A program made the translations under genes and the position numbers. From positions 236,026,453-236,090,452 of the forward strand of contig CM077158.1 of assembly GCA_039583875.1 (NCBI GenBank): 64,000 nt of DNA. The letters run 5' to 3'. A model generated the notes under the pieces. It was not told the origin of the DNA. It made no database searches and saw only the letters and a program-made list of their open reading frames with translations. Shown piece by piece: positions 21,412-32,594 of the stretch; within the stretch, counting starts at the first letter, position 1; each line of letters opens with the position of its first letter. The DNA is from Platanthera guangdongensis (Eukaryota; Streptophyta; Magnoliopsida; Asparagales; Orchidaceae).

Positions 21412-21905
21412 TGTAAAAATTTGTGATTATCGAAAAATGGGAACCAGGTCGCAGGAACACTCAATGATATCCAAGTCAAATAAACTAGATGAAAATAGAA
21501 GAGCAAACAAATCGTGTACTATCAAAGTTCTTTACAATGTAAGACATACATGACGAGACATGATTCGCCAATGTATCTGATAGAAGCAAAAAACAAATAA
21601 GGCAAAAACTATCCGGGCGGATAGAAACAAAAACCGCCAACTTTGCTAAACTGAACTGGGGAGTCCACTGAAGCCGCCAAGTCACCAGACCACAACCTAA
21701 CCACACGGACACCCCGTTATTCCAAGCTGAAGAACTCTGTTCGCAATTTGCAAGCCTCTAACCACGAGGTCGCCTAGTCGCCAGATAACTGCGAGTAGTT
21801 GTTACTGAACTGAACAGACAGACCGCCAGAAGTGGACAACCTTATTGAATTTGGAAAGATTGCCAATGAGAAGACCTGGTCGCAATCCGCGACTTGCTGT
21901 AAATC
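21412..21905 (-). repeat. Partial LTR of the Copia fragment
   Basis: In plus orientation it begins TGTAAAAATTTGTG right after the primer site. Order and wording match the LTR at 57246, for example ACCGCC runs, GGACAACCTTATTGAATTTGG beside GGACAGGTTATTAAGCTTGG, and GCGACTTGCTG beside GCGACCTGCTG. Similarity ends before the TATA box at 21945. Confidence 0.65.
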
Positions 21906-21944
21906 ATCGATTCTATACACAGAACCCGCAGCCCCTTTGGCGCC

Positions 21945-21953
21945 TATAAATAG
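21945..21953 (+). promoter_or_regulatory. TATA box of the antisense gene
   Basis: TATAAATAG on the plus strand, about 140 bp before the chosen ATG at 22088, followed by a pyrimidine-rich leader. It points opposite to the Tat element's own transcription. Confidence 0.6.
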
Positions 21954-22087
21954 AGGGGGTAGGTAGGACATAAGTACGCTGTTGCGATTTTGAACCTCTA
22001 GCTCGCGAGTATCTTCACATGCTCGCGCGCTGCGAATTTGCTTTGCTCCTCAATCTTCTTTCTTCTCTCTTGTTTAGAACTAGCAAG

Positions 22088-24004
22088 ATGGTTGGAGATG
22101 ATGCTAGTGCTCGCCGCCAAGCCTACGCCGCCAATTTCGCTGATGCGGCTTTCAAAAAGTCCATTACAACAGAGCGGGACTTGGAAAACTTTAGGGAGCG
22201 ACTTTTGCCGGAGGGATACTCGGCCCGCCTTCCTAGTCGCAGCGAGAGACTAAACACATGTATTGAGGGCGTGCTTGTCCTCCCCCTTCGCCACTTCGAC
22301 GCCGGTCGGCGACTTCCGTTGTGGCCGGAGTATTGCGATATTCTCCGATACTTCGGCATAGTTCCCACGCAGATCAACCCCAACGGAGTTGCCATCATCA
22401 TGCGGTTCCTTTGTTACTTGCGCGAGGAGAGTATCATTTTTGATCTTTTCGTATTCCGCAAAATATTCGCCTTCGCCGCGACTGCCGAGGGCATGGTATA
22501 TTTCAGCAGCCATGTCTGTACCCTGGTGGGGACGACGAATAAAGTACATTGCTGGAGCGAGATGTTAATCTTCGTTGAGGGCGACTTTGGTGACGTCCAG
22601 GGAAGGCCACACCAACCTGCTGATGTCGCCTTCCTTCCACCGATATTGGAGGGTGTGCGCGAGCAGCTCGTCGAATCGTTCCGAGGTCGCCTGTTCGATG
22701 TTATTTTTTGGCGACTAAACGTCAACACACTGTTTGTTCGAGGTCCATTATAATGTAGGTAAGTCTTAACGAGGAACGTCTTTTGCATACTCGTCGCGAT
22801 AGCTGTTTGTTTACACTACTCGGCATTTTGCAGAGCCGAACGAGCTCCCGGCGTGGCCGATTCCTCCAGCCAAAAAAATTGCCACCTCGCTTCTTGACCC
22901 CCACTCGCCGGCTGATATCGGTGAGAAGAGGAAACTCGCCAAAGGCAAAGGCAAAGCCAGGTCGTCGGGCCCAGCGACCAAAAAAACAGAAGGTGTCGTC
23001 GCCGTATCTTGACGACCAAGATTCGCCGCTCCATGCTCAGCTTCCCCACTTCCACCCCAATTTCAACCTGGGGCTAGACGCGGTGGACGCCTATGGTCGC
23101 CAGTTGGTGACCTGGTCGGCAGACGAGCATCTGGTGACGTTGAGCACCAACCTCCCCTCCTGGGCGGAGGAAGGGGAGGACAAGGGGGAGGCCTTTGCCG
23201 TCCTCCACACGATGTACGGGCGAGGCGATGCCGAGTCAATGCTGGATCTCAGCGAGGAGGAACTCGCCCAGCAGGCGGCCTGCTCGCTCGCACAAGCCGT
23301 CGAATTAAATCATTTCGCGGCGAGGAGGATGTTGGAGAGGACAAAAGCCTTGAAGATCGTCAGTAAGAAGTCGATTGATATCGGCATGGAATCTACTCGC
23401 TGGCGCGATTATGAGGTAAGTCGCCTCTACGCGCGATGTTAATGTTGCCACACTTGATTCTTTTTGCTGACTTCATTCTTTCTAGCAGGCTTCCGAGATG
23501 GAAACTGCAAAAAAACTCTCTGAGTACGAGGCGGAACTCTCCAAGTCTCGGGCTGATCTTCAGGCAGCCCAGATCCGTGCGGCCGAGATGGAATCTCGCC
23601 TTGCCATTTTAGAAGCCGATGCGAGTTCCTCTTCTCCTCAGCCGCGGCCGGAGGACGATCCTCACTATGCCATCAAGCGATCTCGCATCTTGTGGGAGGA
23701 GAGGTCGTCGGTTCGCCGCGAGATAGCCCGCGCGGCAGGCAACGTCGTGCTCGCGAGGCTGAGGATTAGCGGGAAGCTCGATGAGGGGGAGAAGGTGTTC
23801 ACAGTTGACGAACTCATACCTGAGCTACTCGCTAAGACAGTCTTGCCAGATCGCCTGCCTTCACCATTGTTGGGCTCTGGCAGCAGCGGCAGCAGCAGCG
23901 GCAGCGGCAGCGGCGAGGAGGAAAGTGATGAAAGCGGCGAGGAAGAGGACGCCGAAATTAGAGACGAGGAATATCGGCCTGATACTGGCGATGATGAGTC
24001 CTAG
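22088..24004 (+). pseudogene. Antisense accessory gene of the Tat element, three exons
   Basis: Runs opposite to gag-pol, between integrase and the lost 3' LTR, as in other Tat elements. It resembles the 'putative gypsy type transposon' family; molecular function is unknown. Start chosen at 22088 (CAAGATGG context); an in-frame ATG at 22019 also exists. Exon 1 to about 22758 (globular), intron 22759-22833 (GTAAGT...TTTTGCAG), exon 2 to 23415, intron 23416-23488 (GTAAGT...TAGCAG), exon 3 to the stop at 24004. Exon 3 encodes a coiled coil (KKLSEYEAELSKSRADLQAA) and a Gly/Ser then Asp/Glu-rich tail. An in-frame stop ends exon 1 just before the splice site (22751), and an A-run near 22980 shifts exon 2, so this copy is broken. 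Confidence 0.72.
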
Positions 24005-24389
24005 TTGCTCGCTGATATTCCCCATACTCACAAAAGATAGTTAGCGCCTTTTCTTTTTTGTAGCAGATCTTTTGTAACTTATAACTTTGAAAGAGAAATA
24101 TATATACAAGTTAAGTTACCATGCCGTTGATTTCTTGTTCGCTTGTCTGCTGATAATACTCGCTAGGCTCGTAGGCTCGGGGAGAACGACAGTTCATGAC
24201 GCTTGTACGTGAGCGTTATTCATAATCGCGCAATCGATACTCGCACGACCATAGTCGCTCTTTATAACTCGCACCACGGTACTCGCGCGCAGCTACTCGC
24301 CATATCATACTCGCACTTCGCTATGTCCTACTTGTGTATTCGCCGATGCCCGCGTGCATACTAGCCCAATGCTGCTCGCATCATCCCAA
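24005..24389. other. 3' flank of the antisense gene
   Basis: AT-rich just after the stop, then a region dense in ACTCGC/CTCGCA words (24180-24350). No gene recognised. Confidence 0.4.
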
Positions 24390-25190
24390 CGAGGAACTTG
24401 GTCTAACTCGAGGAGGTCGTTGGCCAATACGCAGGAGAGGAGCTCGTGCAGGGACTTGGACTTACGGGGACCTACCACTCTAGGACTTGAACATTGTTGG
24501 AGTCGACAGCTCTCAGGAGCCTTGCTCGACTGGAGTGGTGTAGGTCGACTCGGGGAGGCAAGTAGTCGGTCTGCAGGAGAGGAGCTCGTACAGAGGTCTC
24601 GGACTACAACATCACTCCAGCGAGGATCTCGATCTCACTCGAGGAGGACTGTGGCCAATATGCAGGAGAGGAGCTCGTGCAGGGACTTCGACTTACGAGG
24701 ACCTACCACTTGAGGACTTGAACATTATTGGAGTCAACAGCTTTCAGGAACCTTGCTCGACTGGAGTGGTGTAGGTCGACTCGGGGAGGCAAGTAGTCGG
24801 TCTGTAGGAGAGGAGCTCGTACAGAGGTCTCGAACTACGACATCACTCCAGCGAGGATCTCGATCTCACTCGAGGAGTTCTGTGGCAAATATGCAGGAGA
24901 GGAGCTCGTGCAGGGACTTGGACTTACAGGGACCTACCACTTGAGGACTTGAACATTGCTGGAGTCAACAGCTCTCAGGAGCCCTGCTCAACTAGAGTGG
25001 TGTGAGTCGACTCGGGGAGGCAAGTAGTCGGTCTGCAGGAGAGGAGCTCGTACAGAGGTCTCGGACTACGACATCACTCCAGCAAGGATCTCGATCTCAC
25101 TCGAGGAGGTCTGTGGTCAATATGCAGGAGAAGAGCTTGTGCAGGGACTTGGACTTACAAGGACCTACCACTGGAGGACTTGAACATTGC
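24390..25190. repeat. 231 bp tandem repeat, about 3.5 copies
   Basis: The box GCAGGAGAGGAGCTCGTGCA recurs at 24431, 24662, 24893 and 25124, exactly 231 bp apart (the last with small changes). Each unit holds a second related box (GAGCTCGTACAGAGG). Because 231 is a multiple of three, plus-strand frames stay open across units; they are not counted as genes. Confidence 0.9.
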
Positions 25191-25320
25191 TTTTCCTGCT
25201 GCTTCAAGAGTTTTAAAATGGATTAAGCTCATCAATATCTTTGAGGACGAATAAATCAGAAATTGAACGACGATCTTGCTGACGTCGAGTTGGGAGGTTA
25301 GCGTCCAACCCTGTTTCTGA

Positions 25321-25864
25321 TAGTTCCTCCAGTCAGAGGAGAGATGCAATCGGGGGTAGCTAGGCCGGCATGCAAGGGAGGAGCTGATCTCGGCCATCAA
25401 TGCAGGGGTACGGTCTTACAAGGGCACTTATATCTCGAGGCATCGTCCCATCGTCCGAACTGGGCTATCCACAAGAAACTGGTCAAAGGCACGTTTTCCA
25501 ATCCAAATGCTGTGATCGCTCTCAGCTTTGCTAACTGGCTACGAGCACAAATGCAAGAGCAAGGGGCAATATTCTTCCGAGGGTCCTACAGGACGCACTC
25601 GCGGCTAACATATTCCCTCGGGCCTATCATGGCTCCCTGGCTACTGGAGGGTGAGCTTGGCCAGGTTGATCCTTCTCCAAATCCGAGAGGTTGGGGTCCA
25701 GACCCGTTCCCGCTAGTTCCTCCAGTCGAAGGAGAGATGCAGTCGGGGGTAGCTAGGCCGACATGCAAGGGGAGAGCTGATCTCGGCCGTCAATGCAGGG
25801 GTCCAGTCTTACAAGGACGCTTATATCCCGGGGCATCGTCCCATCGTCCGAACTGGGCTATCCA
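25321..25864. repeat. 152 bp direct duplication, 392 bp apart
   Basis: 25321-25472 and 25713-25864 both run from TAGTTCCTCCAGTC to AACTGGGCTATCCA with minor differences. They lie between the 231 bp array and the integrase end. Confidence 0.85.
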
Positions 25865-26019
25865 GGGGGAATGAGTTGACGGCCAGCTTATCGGATCGAT
25901 CTTGAAGCAAAACCTTGAGTTCCCAGGAAACTTGCGATAAAAAACAGGATGAACAGAAGAAGAATAGTTGCCATTGCATATATGTAAAGGTATGTACAAA
26001 CAAAATACATCATTGGTCA

Positions 26020-27315
26020 CTAAGGATAGAACCTTTTCAGGTCATCCCCGCTCCAAGTACCTCCCAGCTGCTCCCCAACCTGATCCTGGAGATAATAGCC
26101 CCCGGTGGCCAAGGATTCCTGGATAATGAAGGGACCTTCCCAGTTTAGATGTAGCTTGCCCACTGTTTCACCTCTTCCTGCGGCGTCCACCTTCTTCATA
26201 ACCAGATCTCCGGCTAGAAAATGCTTTAGGCGGACATTTTTGTCGAAGTGCTTCGCCATGCGCCGCTTGATCTCCTCTTGGCGGATGGAGGCCAACTCAC
26301 GAAGCTCTTCCACGAAATCCAGTGAGAGTCTTTGGGCGTCCTCATTCTCCAAGCGCCATTCTTCGCCACCATCTCCAGCTGCTATAACTCTCGGGCTACG
26401 AACCTCGAATTCCACTGGGATGAGTGCCTCGGACCTGTGGGATAACTTGAAAGGAGTTTTCCCCATGGCCGAGTTTGGAGTTGTTCTCAAAGCGCAGAGA
26501 ACCGAGGGGAGCTGCTCCGCTCAATTGCCCTTCAAGTTGGTGACTTTTTTCTTCAGAAGGTTGATGATCAACTTGTTGGCTGCCTCCACCTATCTGTTAC
26601 TGCGAGGATAATGTACAGAGGCGAATCGAAGATCCGTCCCTAGCTGCTTGCATAAGTCCTCTAACTCTAAACTGGCGAACTGCGGCCCGTTGTCGGTGAT
26701 GATGGCTAGAGGAATCCCGAACCTGCATGCAATTTCCCCCCAAATGAAGTTCTTCACTATCTGCGACGTGGTTTTGGCCAAGGCTTTTGCCTCGATCCAC
26801 TTGGAGAAGTAGTCAATCATGACAAACACGAACTTCCTCTGCCCGCTGGCCTTAGGAAAGGGGCCGATCAAGTCCATCCCCCAGATGGCGAAAGGCCTTG
26901 AAGCTGTGATCGAGCGAAGATGCTGAGCTGGTTGTAGTTGAAGAGGTGCGAAGAGCTGGCACTGGAGGCACTTTTTGGGAAAGACCTTTGCATCCTTCCT
27001 GATGTTGGGCCAGAAGTACACATGCCTTAGAATCCTTTGTTCAAGAGTGCAAGTACCCGAGTGACTGCTGCACTCTCCTGAATGAATCTCCTCCAGGATA
27101 CGAGATATTTCAATCGCTGATAGACACCGAGCCAGAGGACCTGAGATGGTTTTGCGGTAGAGTTCCCCTTCTTGAAGCAAATAGTAGGCGGCTTTGTAGC
27201 GAAACTTTCCCTTGTCTCCTTCGCTGGCAGGTATCTGACCCGTTGTTAGGAAAGAAACGAACGGATCCCTCCAAGACGCCCTCTGCTCGATTTCCATCAT
27301 CTCCCCTTCCTCGAT
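26020..27315 (-). pseudogene. Tat integrase, one in-frame stop
   Basis: Inserts element cDNA into the genome. The zinc module is visible (IHSGECSSHSG, then CLQCQ), followed by the catalytic triad: D in WGMDLIGP, D in TDNGPQF, and E just after a stop in the segment SNR-stop-VEAANK (about 26590). The C-terminal part continues in 26490-26020 (LRTTPNSAMGKTPFKLS, LNWEGPFII, LGGTWSGDDLKRFYP). The stop and a second one after about 26520 break an otherwise well-preserved protein. Confidence 0.9.
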
Positions 27316-27765
27316 GGATGGTCGGAAAAGTTCAGTCACGATCCCCCCAGCCCGGGGACCGTATTTGGCAAGATAGTCAACTTCTGAATTCTCCTCTCGG
27401 GGCACGTGCTCGACAAAGAAAGATTGAAATCCCCCGATCAGACCTTTCACTTTGATCAAGTATCGCTGCAAAATCAGATCGTTCACCTCGAACTCGCCTC
27501 TGATCTGGGAAGCGACTACCATCGAGTCGGTGAAGGCCCTTATATCTCGAATTGCCAACTCCTTAGCGAGACGCAAGCCGACCACCATAGCTTCGTACTC
27601 CGCCTGATTGTTGGTAACTGGGAAGAGAATCTCGACTGCTTGCTCGATCCTGGTTCCCTGAGGGCTTACGAGCACAACTACGGCTCCCACAGAATATCTG
27701 CCCGAAGCCCCATCCACAAACATCTTCAAGGACACCGCGCTAGAATAGCCTTCCTCTCCCTCCAC
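27316..27765 (-). pseudogene. Second (archaeal-like) RNase H of Tat
   Basis: Tat elements carry an extra RNase H acquired between the original RNase H and integrase. The D-E-D-D set is visible: D in MFVDGASG, E in NNQAEYEAM, D in FTDSMVV and D in NSEVDYLAK. It is fused to integrase in one frame. A single TAG separates it from the upstream RNase H at 27766. All four acidic residues are intact. Confidence 0.88.
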
Positions 27766-29498
27766 CTAGGCCGAGAAGTCGGCAAGGAAATCCGCCACCC
27801 CCTGCGCCTTGATTGCTACCCTTGGAGAGTAAGAAATATCAAACTCGCTAAGCTCCACCGCCCACTTTGCCAGCCTTCCAGAGTGGTCCACTCCATCCAT
27901 GATACTCCGTAGAGGATGATCGGAGATGACCTTGATGGAGTGAGCTTGAAAATACGGACGGAGGCTTCGAGCTGAAACCACCAAAGCGAACACTAGCTTC
28001 TCCAGAATAGGGTACCTCGTCTCCGCCTGCCGCAGCACTCTACTAACATAGTAGATAGGAAGCTGACTCTTGCCTTCCTCCCGGACCAGCACCGAACTAA
28101 CTGCTTCCGTCCCGACTCCCAGGTAGAGGAAGAGATCTTCATTACCTCGCGGCCCCTGGAGGAGAGGAGCTTGGGTTAGCTGTTGCTTGAGATTTCCGAA
28201 AGCCTCCTCGTACTCCGCCATCCACTCGAACTTCTAATTTCCCCGAAGGGTCTTGAAGAATGGAGAGCACTTCTCCCCTGCCTTGGACAAAAAATGGCTG
28301 AGGCCTGCCAGCCTTCCAGTCAGCCTTTGAACTTCCTTAGGATCCCTTGGTGACACCATCTCCAGAATGGCCTTCACCTTATCTGGATTAGGTTCCACCC
28401 CCCCCCCCCCCCCGGGGAGTGAGGAGGTGACCTAGAAATTTTCCCCTTCCAGCACCGAAGACGCATTTGGCCGGATTGAGTCGCATCTTGTACTTCCTCT
28501 GTGTAGCAAAGGTCTCCACCAGATCCGTTATATGCTCTGCAACGCTTTTGCTCTTGACGAGGAGGTCATCTACGTAATCCTCCAAGTTCCGCCCCTTCTG
28601 CCCCTTGAAGATTTGATCCATCATCCTCTAGTAAGTGGCACCTACATTCTTGAGCCTGAAGGGCATCATCTTGCAGCTATAGCAGCCACCGTTGGTTATG
28701 AAAGAGACGTCCAGGCAGTCGGGGGGATGCATCCGGATCTGGTGATATCCTGAAAAATCATCAAGAAAACTCATCACAGGAAACCCGACGGCGGAATCAA
28801 CCAGCGCGTCGATTTGAGGCAAGGGGTAGCAATCCTTCGGGCAAGCTTTATTCAACATTGAAAAATCGATACATAAACGCCAGCCCCTTTCAGGCTTTTT
28901 CACCATTACAACATTGGAGTCCCAGCCTGGATACTGGATCTCCGAGACAAAACCCGCCTTCAGCAGCTTCTCCACCTCTTCCCTGATCGGCTCGGCCAGC
29001 ATGGCAGCGCTTCCTCTGATTTTGTCGAACTGGGGCCACTGCGGGATCCAGGTTGAGTCGATGACAAGCAACATCGGCGTCCACCCCTAGCATCTCGGCG
29101 GCGCTCCATGCATTGAAATCAACGTTGTCCTACAGGCAAGTAGCCATCTCGATCTTCCCCCCAAGCGACAAGGATCCTCCCACCTTCAGCAATCCCGGCT
29201 CTCCCCCTCGAGAAATCACCTCTATCTCCTCCACCTCCTCAGCAACACATAACTCTTTTTCCTTCTCCAGCAACTCCTCCAGCTTTTCTCCGTCACCCAT
29301 CCAGCTGATGGTGCTGACGGCATTCAAGTAGCACTCCCTGGAAGCCTTGGGATCTCCCCTGATCCTGATCTGCACATCTCCGCGGCAATACTTCAGGCAC
29401 TGGTGGTACGACGACGGAACGACCCTGAAGTAGCTGATAAGAGGCCGCCCGAAGATGGCGTTGTAACCGCTTGGTGCGTCGACGATGATGAAGCGACA
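27766..29498 (-). pseudogene. Tat reverse transcriptase and first RNase H
   Basis: Fingers and palm lie in 29074-28628 (VVMVKKPERGWRLCIDF, FLDDFSGYHQIRMHP), with the catalytic box YVDDLLVKS intact in 28624-28388. A stop separates them near 28628, and a G run (C16 on the plus strand, 28399-28414) follows. RNase H is in 28221-27766 (YYVSRVLRQAETRYP, ISDHPLR, GVADFLADF); its usual first catalytic position reads Gly (LYLGVGTEA), as this domain is often degenerate in Tat. The linker from protease (29498-29075) is frameshifted. Confidence 0.87.
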
Positions 29499-29882
29499 TC
29501 AGATCGACGTCCCGCCAAGCGTAACCAGTAGCTCCACTGCTCCCTCTACCTCTTTCTTCTCTCCTGAGAAGCCAAAGAGCGGTCCATCTGCAACTTGGAC
29601 CCGGGACGCTTCCACCTGAAGCCCGAAGAAAGTTCTTTTGAAGATGACGTTCACCGAGCTACCGTTGTCCGCGAGGATTCGGTCGACGGTGAAGTCCTCG
29701 ATGGTGGCTTGAATGACCAAGGCATCATGGAAAGGATTCTCATTTCCCAACATGTCTTCCTCCGAGAATGTGATCTTCTCTAATGGCGGCGGTGTCTGTG
29801 ACGTCAAGGCGACATTCTTTCGATAGATTTGGTGAACACTTCCCTTGCAGGAAGCTCCAAGCCCGGCCTCTCCATTGATCAC
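29499..29882 (-). pseudogene. Tat aspartic protease
   Basis: Cleaves the polyprotein. The active site reads DRILADNGSSVNVIF, matching the D-N-G-S-S form of Tat proteases in place of DSG. The frame starts MINGEAGLG and ends at a stop after LGGTSI. It is continuous for 127 residues but separated from gag and RT by frameshifts. Confidence 0.82.
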
Positions 29883-30005
29883 ACCTACATGCCCACCTCA
29901 TGGGCCATGTATTACTTCCCCACGAGTTCCCAGATCAACCCGGTCCTCGTTCCTCCTCCTTGCTAGGGCTTGGAATGCCACCTGCACCACCGGGGCCTCC
30001 TGCCT

Positions 30006-31458
30006 CTATTGCTCTCTTTCTGCCGCTCCTGCCTCCAGCCTCCTCCTTGCTTCCCAGAACTCGGGACAAGCCAAGGTCCCGTGCCCCTCTACTCGATGAA
30101 TATCGCAGTAAAGGAGAATCGCTGCCTCCTGACGCATCTCTCGTTGCTCCCTCTGACGCCGCTTGCCGTCTTGGCGAGCGATGGCCATTGTCTCCCTTCT
30201 TCCTCCTCCTCGGCCTCCCTCCTACCGATTTCCATTCCTCCTCTCTTCCTGATACTGCTGCCTTGATGGTCTCCATTGGGGGCGATTCTCTGGATACTGG
30301 AATCGCCTTTCCTCCCTTCCTCCTCCCCGAGCTTCCGCCGGCCTTCTCTCTTCCTGTCTTCGAGGCCCCACCTGCCTACTTTCTTCAACCCTCCTGGGTT
30401 CTTCTCTCTTCCTTCTCTCCTCTCTCCTTGGTTCTTCTTTCTTCTTCTCCTCTCGCCTTTCCGGTGTCCTCCTTGACTTCGACCCCGAAGGTCCTGCTCC
30501 CCTCCTATCTGCCGCAATCTCCCCATCCAACCTTGCTAGAAAGTCCTTGTTTTTCTCCTCCCCTCGAACGAAGGTGTTCGCCTTATCTATCATTTCTTCA
30601 AAAGATCTCGGGGGATTGGACCCCATCTCCAAACTGAACAAACGTTGCTTCAACCCGAAATTGAGGGTCACCATCAAGGTAAAATTGTCCACCTCTTCCA
30701 CCTCCAAAATCTCCTCCTGAAAGCGGTCGATGTAATGACCCAAACTCTCATGCTGCCCTTGGACAATTTTGAAGAGGGTCGTCGCTTCCTTCTTCCTCTT
30801 CTTTGATGTCGCGAACCTCGCCATGAGGCCCCGACGCAGATCTGAGAAGTAGTACACGGACCCTGCCGGTAGTTTACGGAACCAATCCCGAGCATTCCCC
30901 TTCAGGGTGATGGAGAAAAACCTGCACTTGAAGGTGTCGGACATGTTGCGGATGGAAACGACATCTTCAAACCACTAGAGGTGTCTGACAGGGTCGTCTC
31001 TGCCGGAGTAGTAAGTAAGAACAGGTTCCCTAAACCCTTCTGGAACTGGGGCGGCGAGGATCTCATCACAGAAGGGGGTCCTCCCGCCCTGGCGGTGACG
31101 AGTTTCATCCTCGCTGGAGACGTCATACTCGTTGTAGTGCCGAGTATCTCTGAACCTCGCCGGCGACATTGGATCTCGAAAACGGATAAAGTCGCGACTG
31201 CATTAGTCGCTCTTCCCTTGCCCAAGCGGGCTCCTTTCCAGCTCGCCTCGACGGCTCTTCCTCTTCTAGCGGCGTCAGGCGACGGGGAGAAGTTGCCGTG
31301 ACCTCTGGGTGCTGAGCGAAACAGGTGAGGATGGTTTGCTCGATATTCCTCGCGAACTCTTCAAACGCGGCCACTGTCACAAACTCTCCACCTTGCGCGG
31401 CATCTCCTCCTACTGTCGAGTTGCCGACCAACTCTCCTTGCTCGCCACCAATGGCCAT
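30006..31458 (-). pseudogene. Tat gag, frameshifted
   Basis: Structural protein. The first ATG after the LTR is at 31458 (MAIGGEQGELVG), 57 bp from the LTR end. The capsid region (about 31170-30600) reads WFRKLPAGSVYYFSDL and LMARFATSKKR, followed by an extremely Arg/Glu-rich tail (30480-30230). The end (30188-30006) has a CHHC-type finger, YCDIHRVEGHGTLACPEF. A stop in the capsid (about 30975) and frameshifts break it. Confidence 0.82.
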
Positions 31459-31498
31459 CTCACTCAACTTCCAAACTTTCCTCCTTGGCTGCGATCCA

Positions 31499-31512
31499 CG
31501 CTTACCGCACCA
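31499..31512 (-). promoter_or_regulatory. Primer-binding site of the Tat element
   Basis: The minus strand reads TGGTGCGGTAAGCG just after the LTR end CAACA plus two bases. The NTF2-carrying element has TGGTGCGGTGAGCG in the same place. I do not assign the tRNA. Confidence 0.65.
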
Positions 31513-31514
31513 AG

Positions 31515-32134
31515 TGTTGAAACCAGGAAAAATCCCAACCTCAGAATTCGGACCAAAGCCGGCTAAGGTTACTGGCTCTGAAGCTAGATCAGATGGCAAA
31601 GATGACTAGAACAAAGAATCAGGTCAAATAGGACCCCAGATGTTGCGGCAGGAAGGACCCACAACGTACCCGGATGCTTGAAAGGAGCAACCCCTTCTCA
31701 ACCAAGGATGGCCGAACTGGGTACGAGGGAAGCTAGCTGGCGAGGTCGCAAGGTCGTGACTTGCTTTCCAAGGAAAAGGAATCCAAAGATTTAGCTAGTA
31801 TCCCGAAACTGAAGCGCGCGAGTATCCTGCCAAGTATTTCAAATGCTCCACCTCGTACCCCTGGGGTCCTATTTATAGGCAAATGCAAGGGGAGGGGGTC
31901 ATATTTATACCCCACCCCCTGGCGACTAGGCGACTTCCAGAGGAACTCGCACTGGTTGGGCGAGTATCTCGCCTAGTCGCATACCTGGTGAGTATGCGAG
32001 GGGAGCTCGCCTATACTCGCCCAGGCCTTCCGCGATCTTGAATGCTGACTTTGACTCCTGCCTTGACTCGTTGACCTTGACTTCTGCTGACATGGCTGTG
32101 GTAGGACCCTCTCTCGACGAATACGGGTTGTACA
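31515..32134 (-). repeat. 5' LTR of the Tat element (620 bp)
   Basis: In plus orientation it starts TGTTGAAACCAGG and ends ACGGGTTGTACA. A minus-strand TATA (GCCTATAAATAGGACC) lies at about 31868-31880. The ends closely match those of the NTF2-carrying element (TGTTGAAGCCA...GGGGTTGTACA). Confidence 0.82.
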
Positions 32135-32186
32135 CGTATGACCCGCCCCTAGTTTGTTTCTATGCACATGCAATATATTCCAACCC

Positions 32187-32508
32187 GAGCCTCCATCTCA
32201 CAGGACCAACCCGTCCTGAAGTGAAACCTCCCGAGCCTCCAGCTCGCAGGACCAAACCTGTCTTGATATCAAACCCCCGAGCCTCCAGCTCATAGGACCA
32301 AACCTATCCTGATTTCAAACTCCCGAGCCTCCATCTTGCAGGACCAAACCTGTCCTGATATCAAACTCTCGAGCCTCCAGCTCACAGGACCAAACCTGTC
32401 CTGATATCAATCTCTCGAGTCTCCATCTCGCAAGACCAAACCTTTCCTGATATCAAACTTCCAAGCCTCCGGCTCATAGGGCTAACGGTCCTGAATCCCT
32501 CCAACCCT
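32187..32508. repeat. 46 bp tandem repeat, seven copies
   Basis: GAGCCTCCAGCTC-type boxes start at 32187, 32233, 32279, 32325, 32371, 32417 and 32463, exactly 46 bp apart. Each unit contains CAGGACCAAACCTGTCCTGA, which is itself an imperfect inverted repeat. Confidence 0.9.
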
Positions 32509-32594
32509 TCATGGGTGAGATTGTCACATCATTCTCTTAATCCTGAATCCCTCCAACCCTTCACAGGTGAGATTATCACATCGTTCTCTTAAAC
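32491..32594. repeat. 52 bp tandem duplication
   Basis: CTGAATCCCTCCAACCCTTC occurs at 32491 and 32543, and the following GGTGAGATT(G/A)TCACATC is also repeated. Confidence 0.85.

Larger units (their letters stand above)
20733..21905 (-). mobile_element. Copia fragment (gag plus part of 5' LTR)
   Basis: The minus strand contains a gag frame, an exact primer site TGGTATCAGA (21402-21411) and an LTR start (21412). Both ends are cut: gag ends abruptly at the Gypsy 1 integrase junction, and the LTR loses similarity to its relative near 21905. The gag and LTR are clearly related to, but diverged from, the Copia at 57246-64000. Confidence 0.75.
21906..32134 (-). mobile_element. Tat-type Ty3/Gypsy element, 3' LTR missing
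   Basis: Minus-strand order from the right: 5' LTR (31515-32134), primer site, gag, protease, reverse transcriptase, RNase H, a second RNase H, integrase, tandem repeats, then a gene on the opposite strand. The second RNase H, DNGSS protease motif, long 3' region with repeats and antisense gene are hallmarks of the Tat lineage. No copy of the LTR is found left of the antisense gene; the sequence changes directly into a Copia LTR near 21905, so the 3' end was lost. Confidence 0.88.

Noticed and set aside
24354..25226. Plus-strand frames with repeated SSRSAGEELVQRSR units
   Set aside because: They are translations of the 231 bp repeat, open because the period is divisible by three, with no promoter and no homology recognised.
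29900..30637. 245-residue plus-strand frame rich in Pro, Leu and Ser
   Set aside because: It is the antisense shadow of the Arg/Glu-rich tail of Tat gag.
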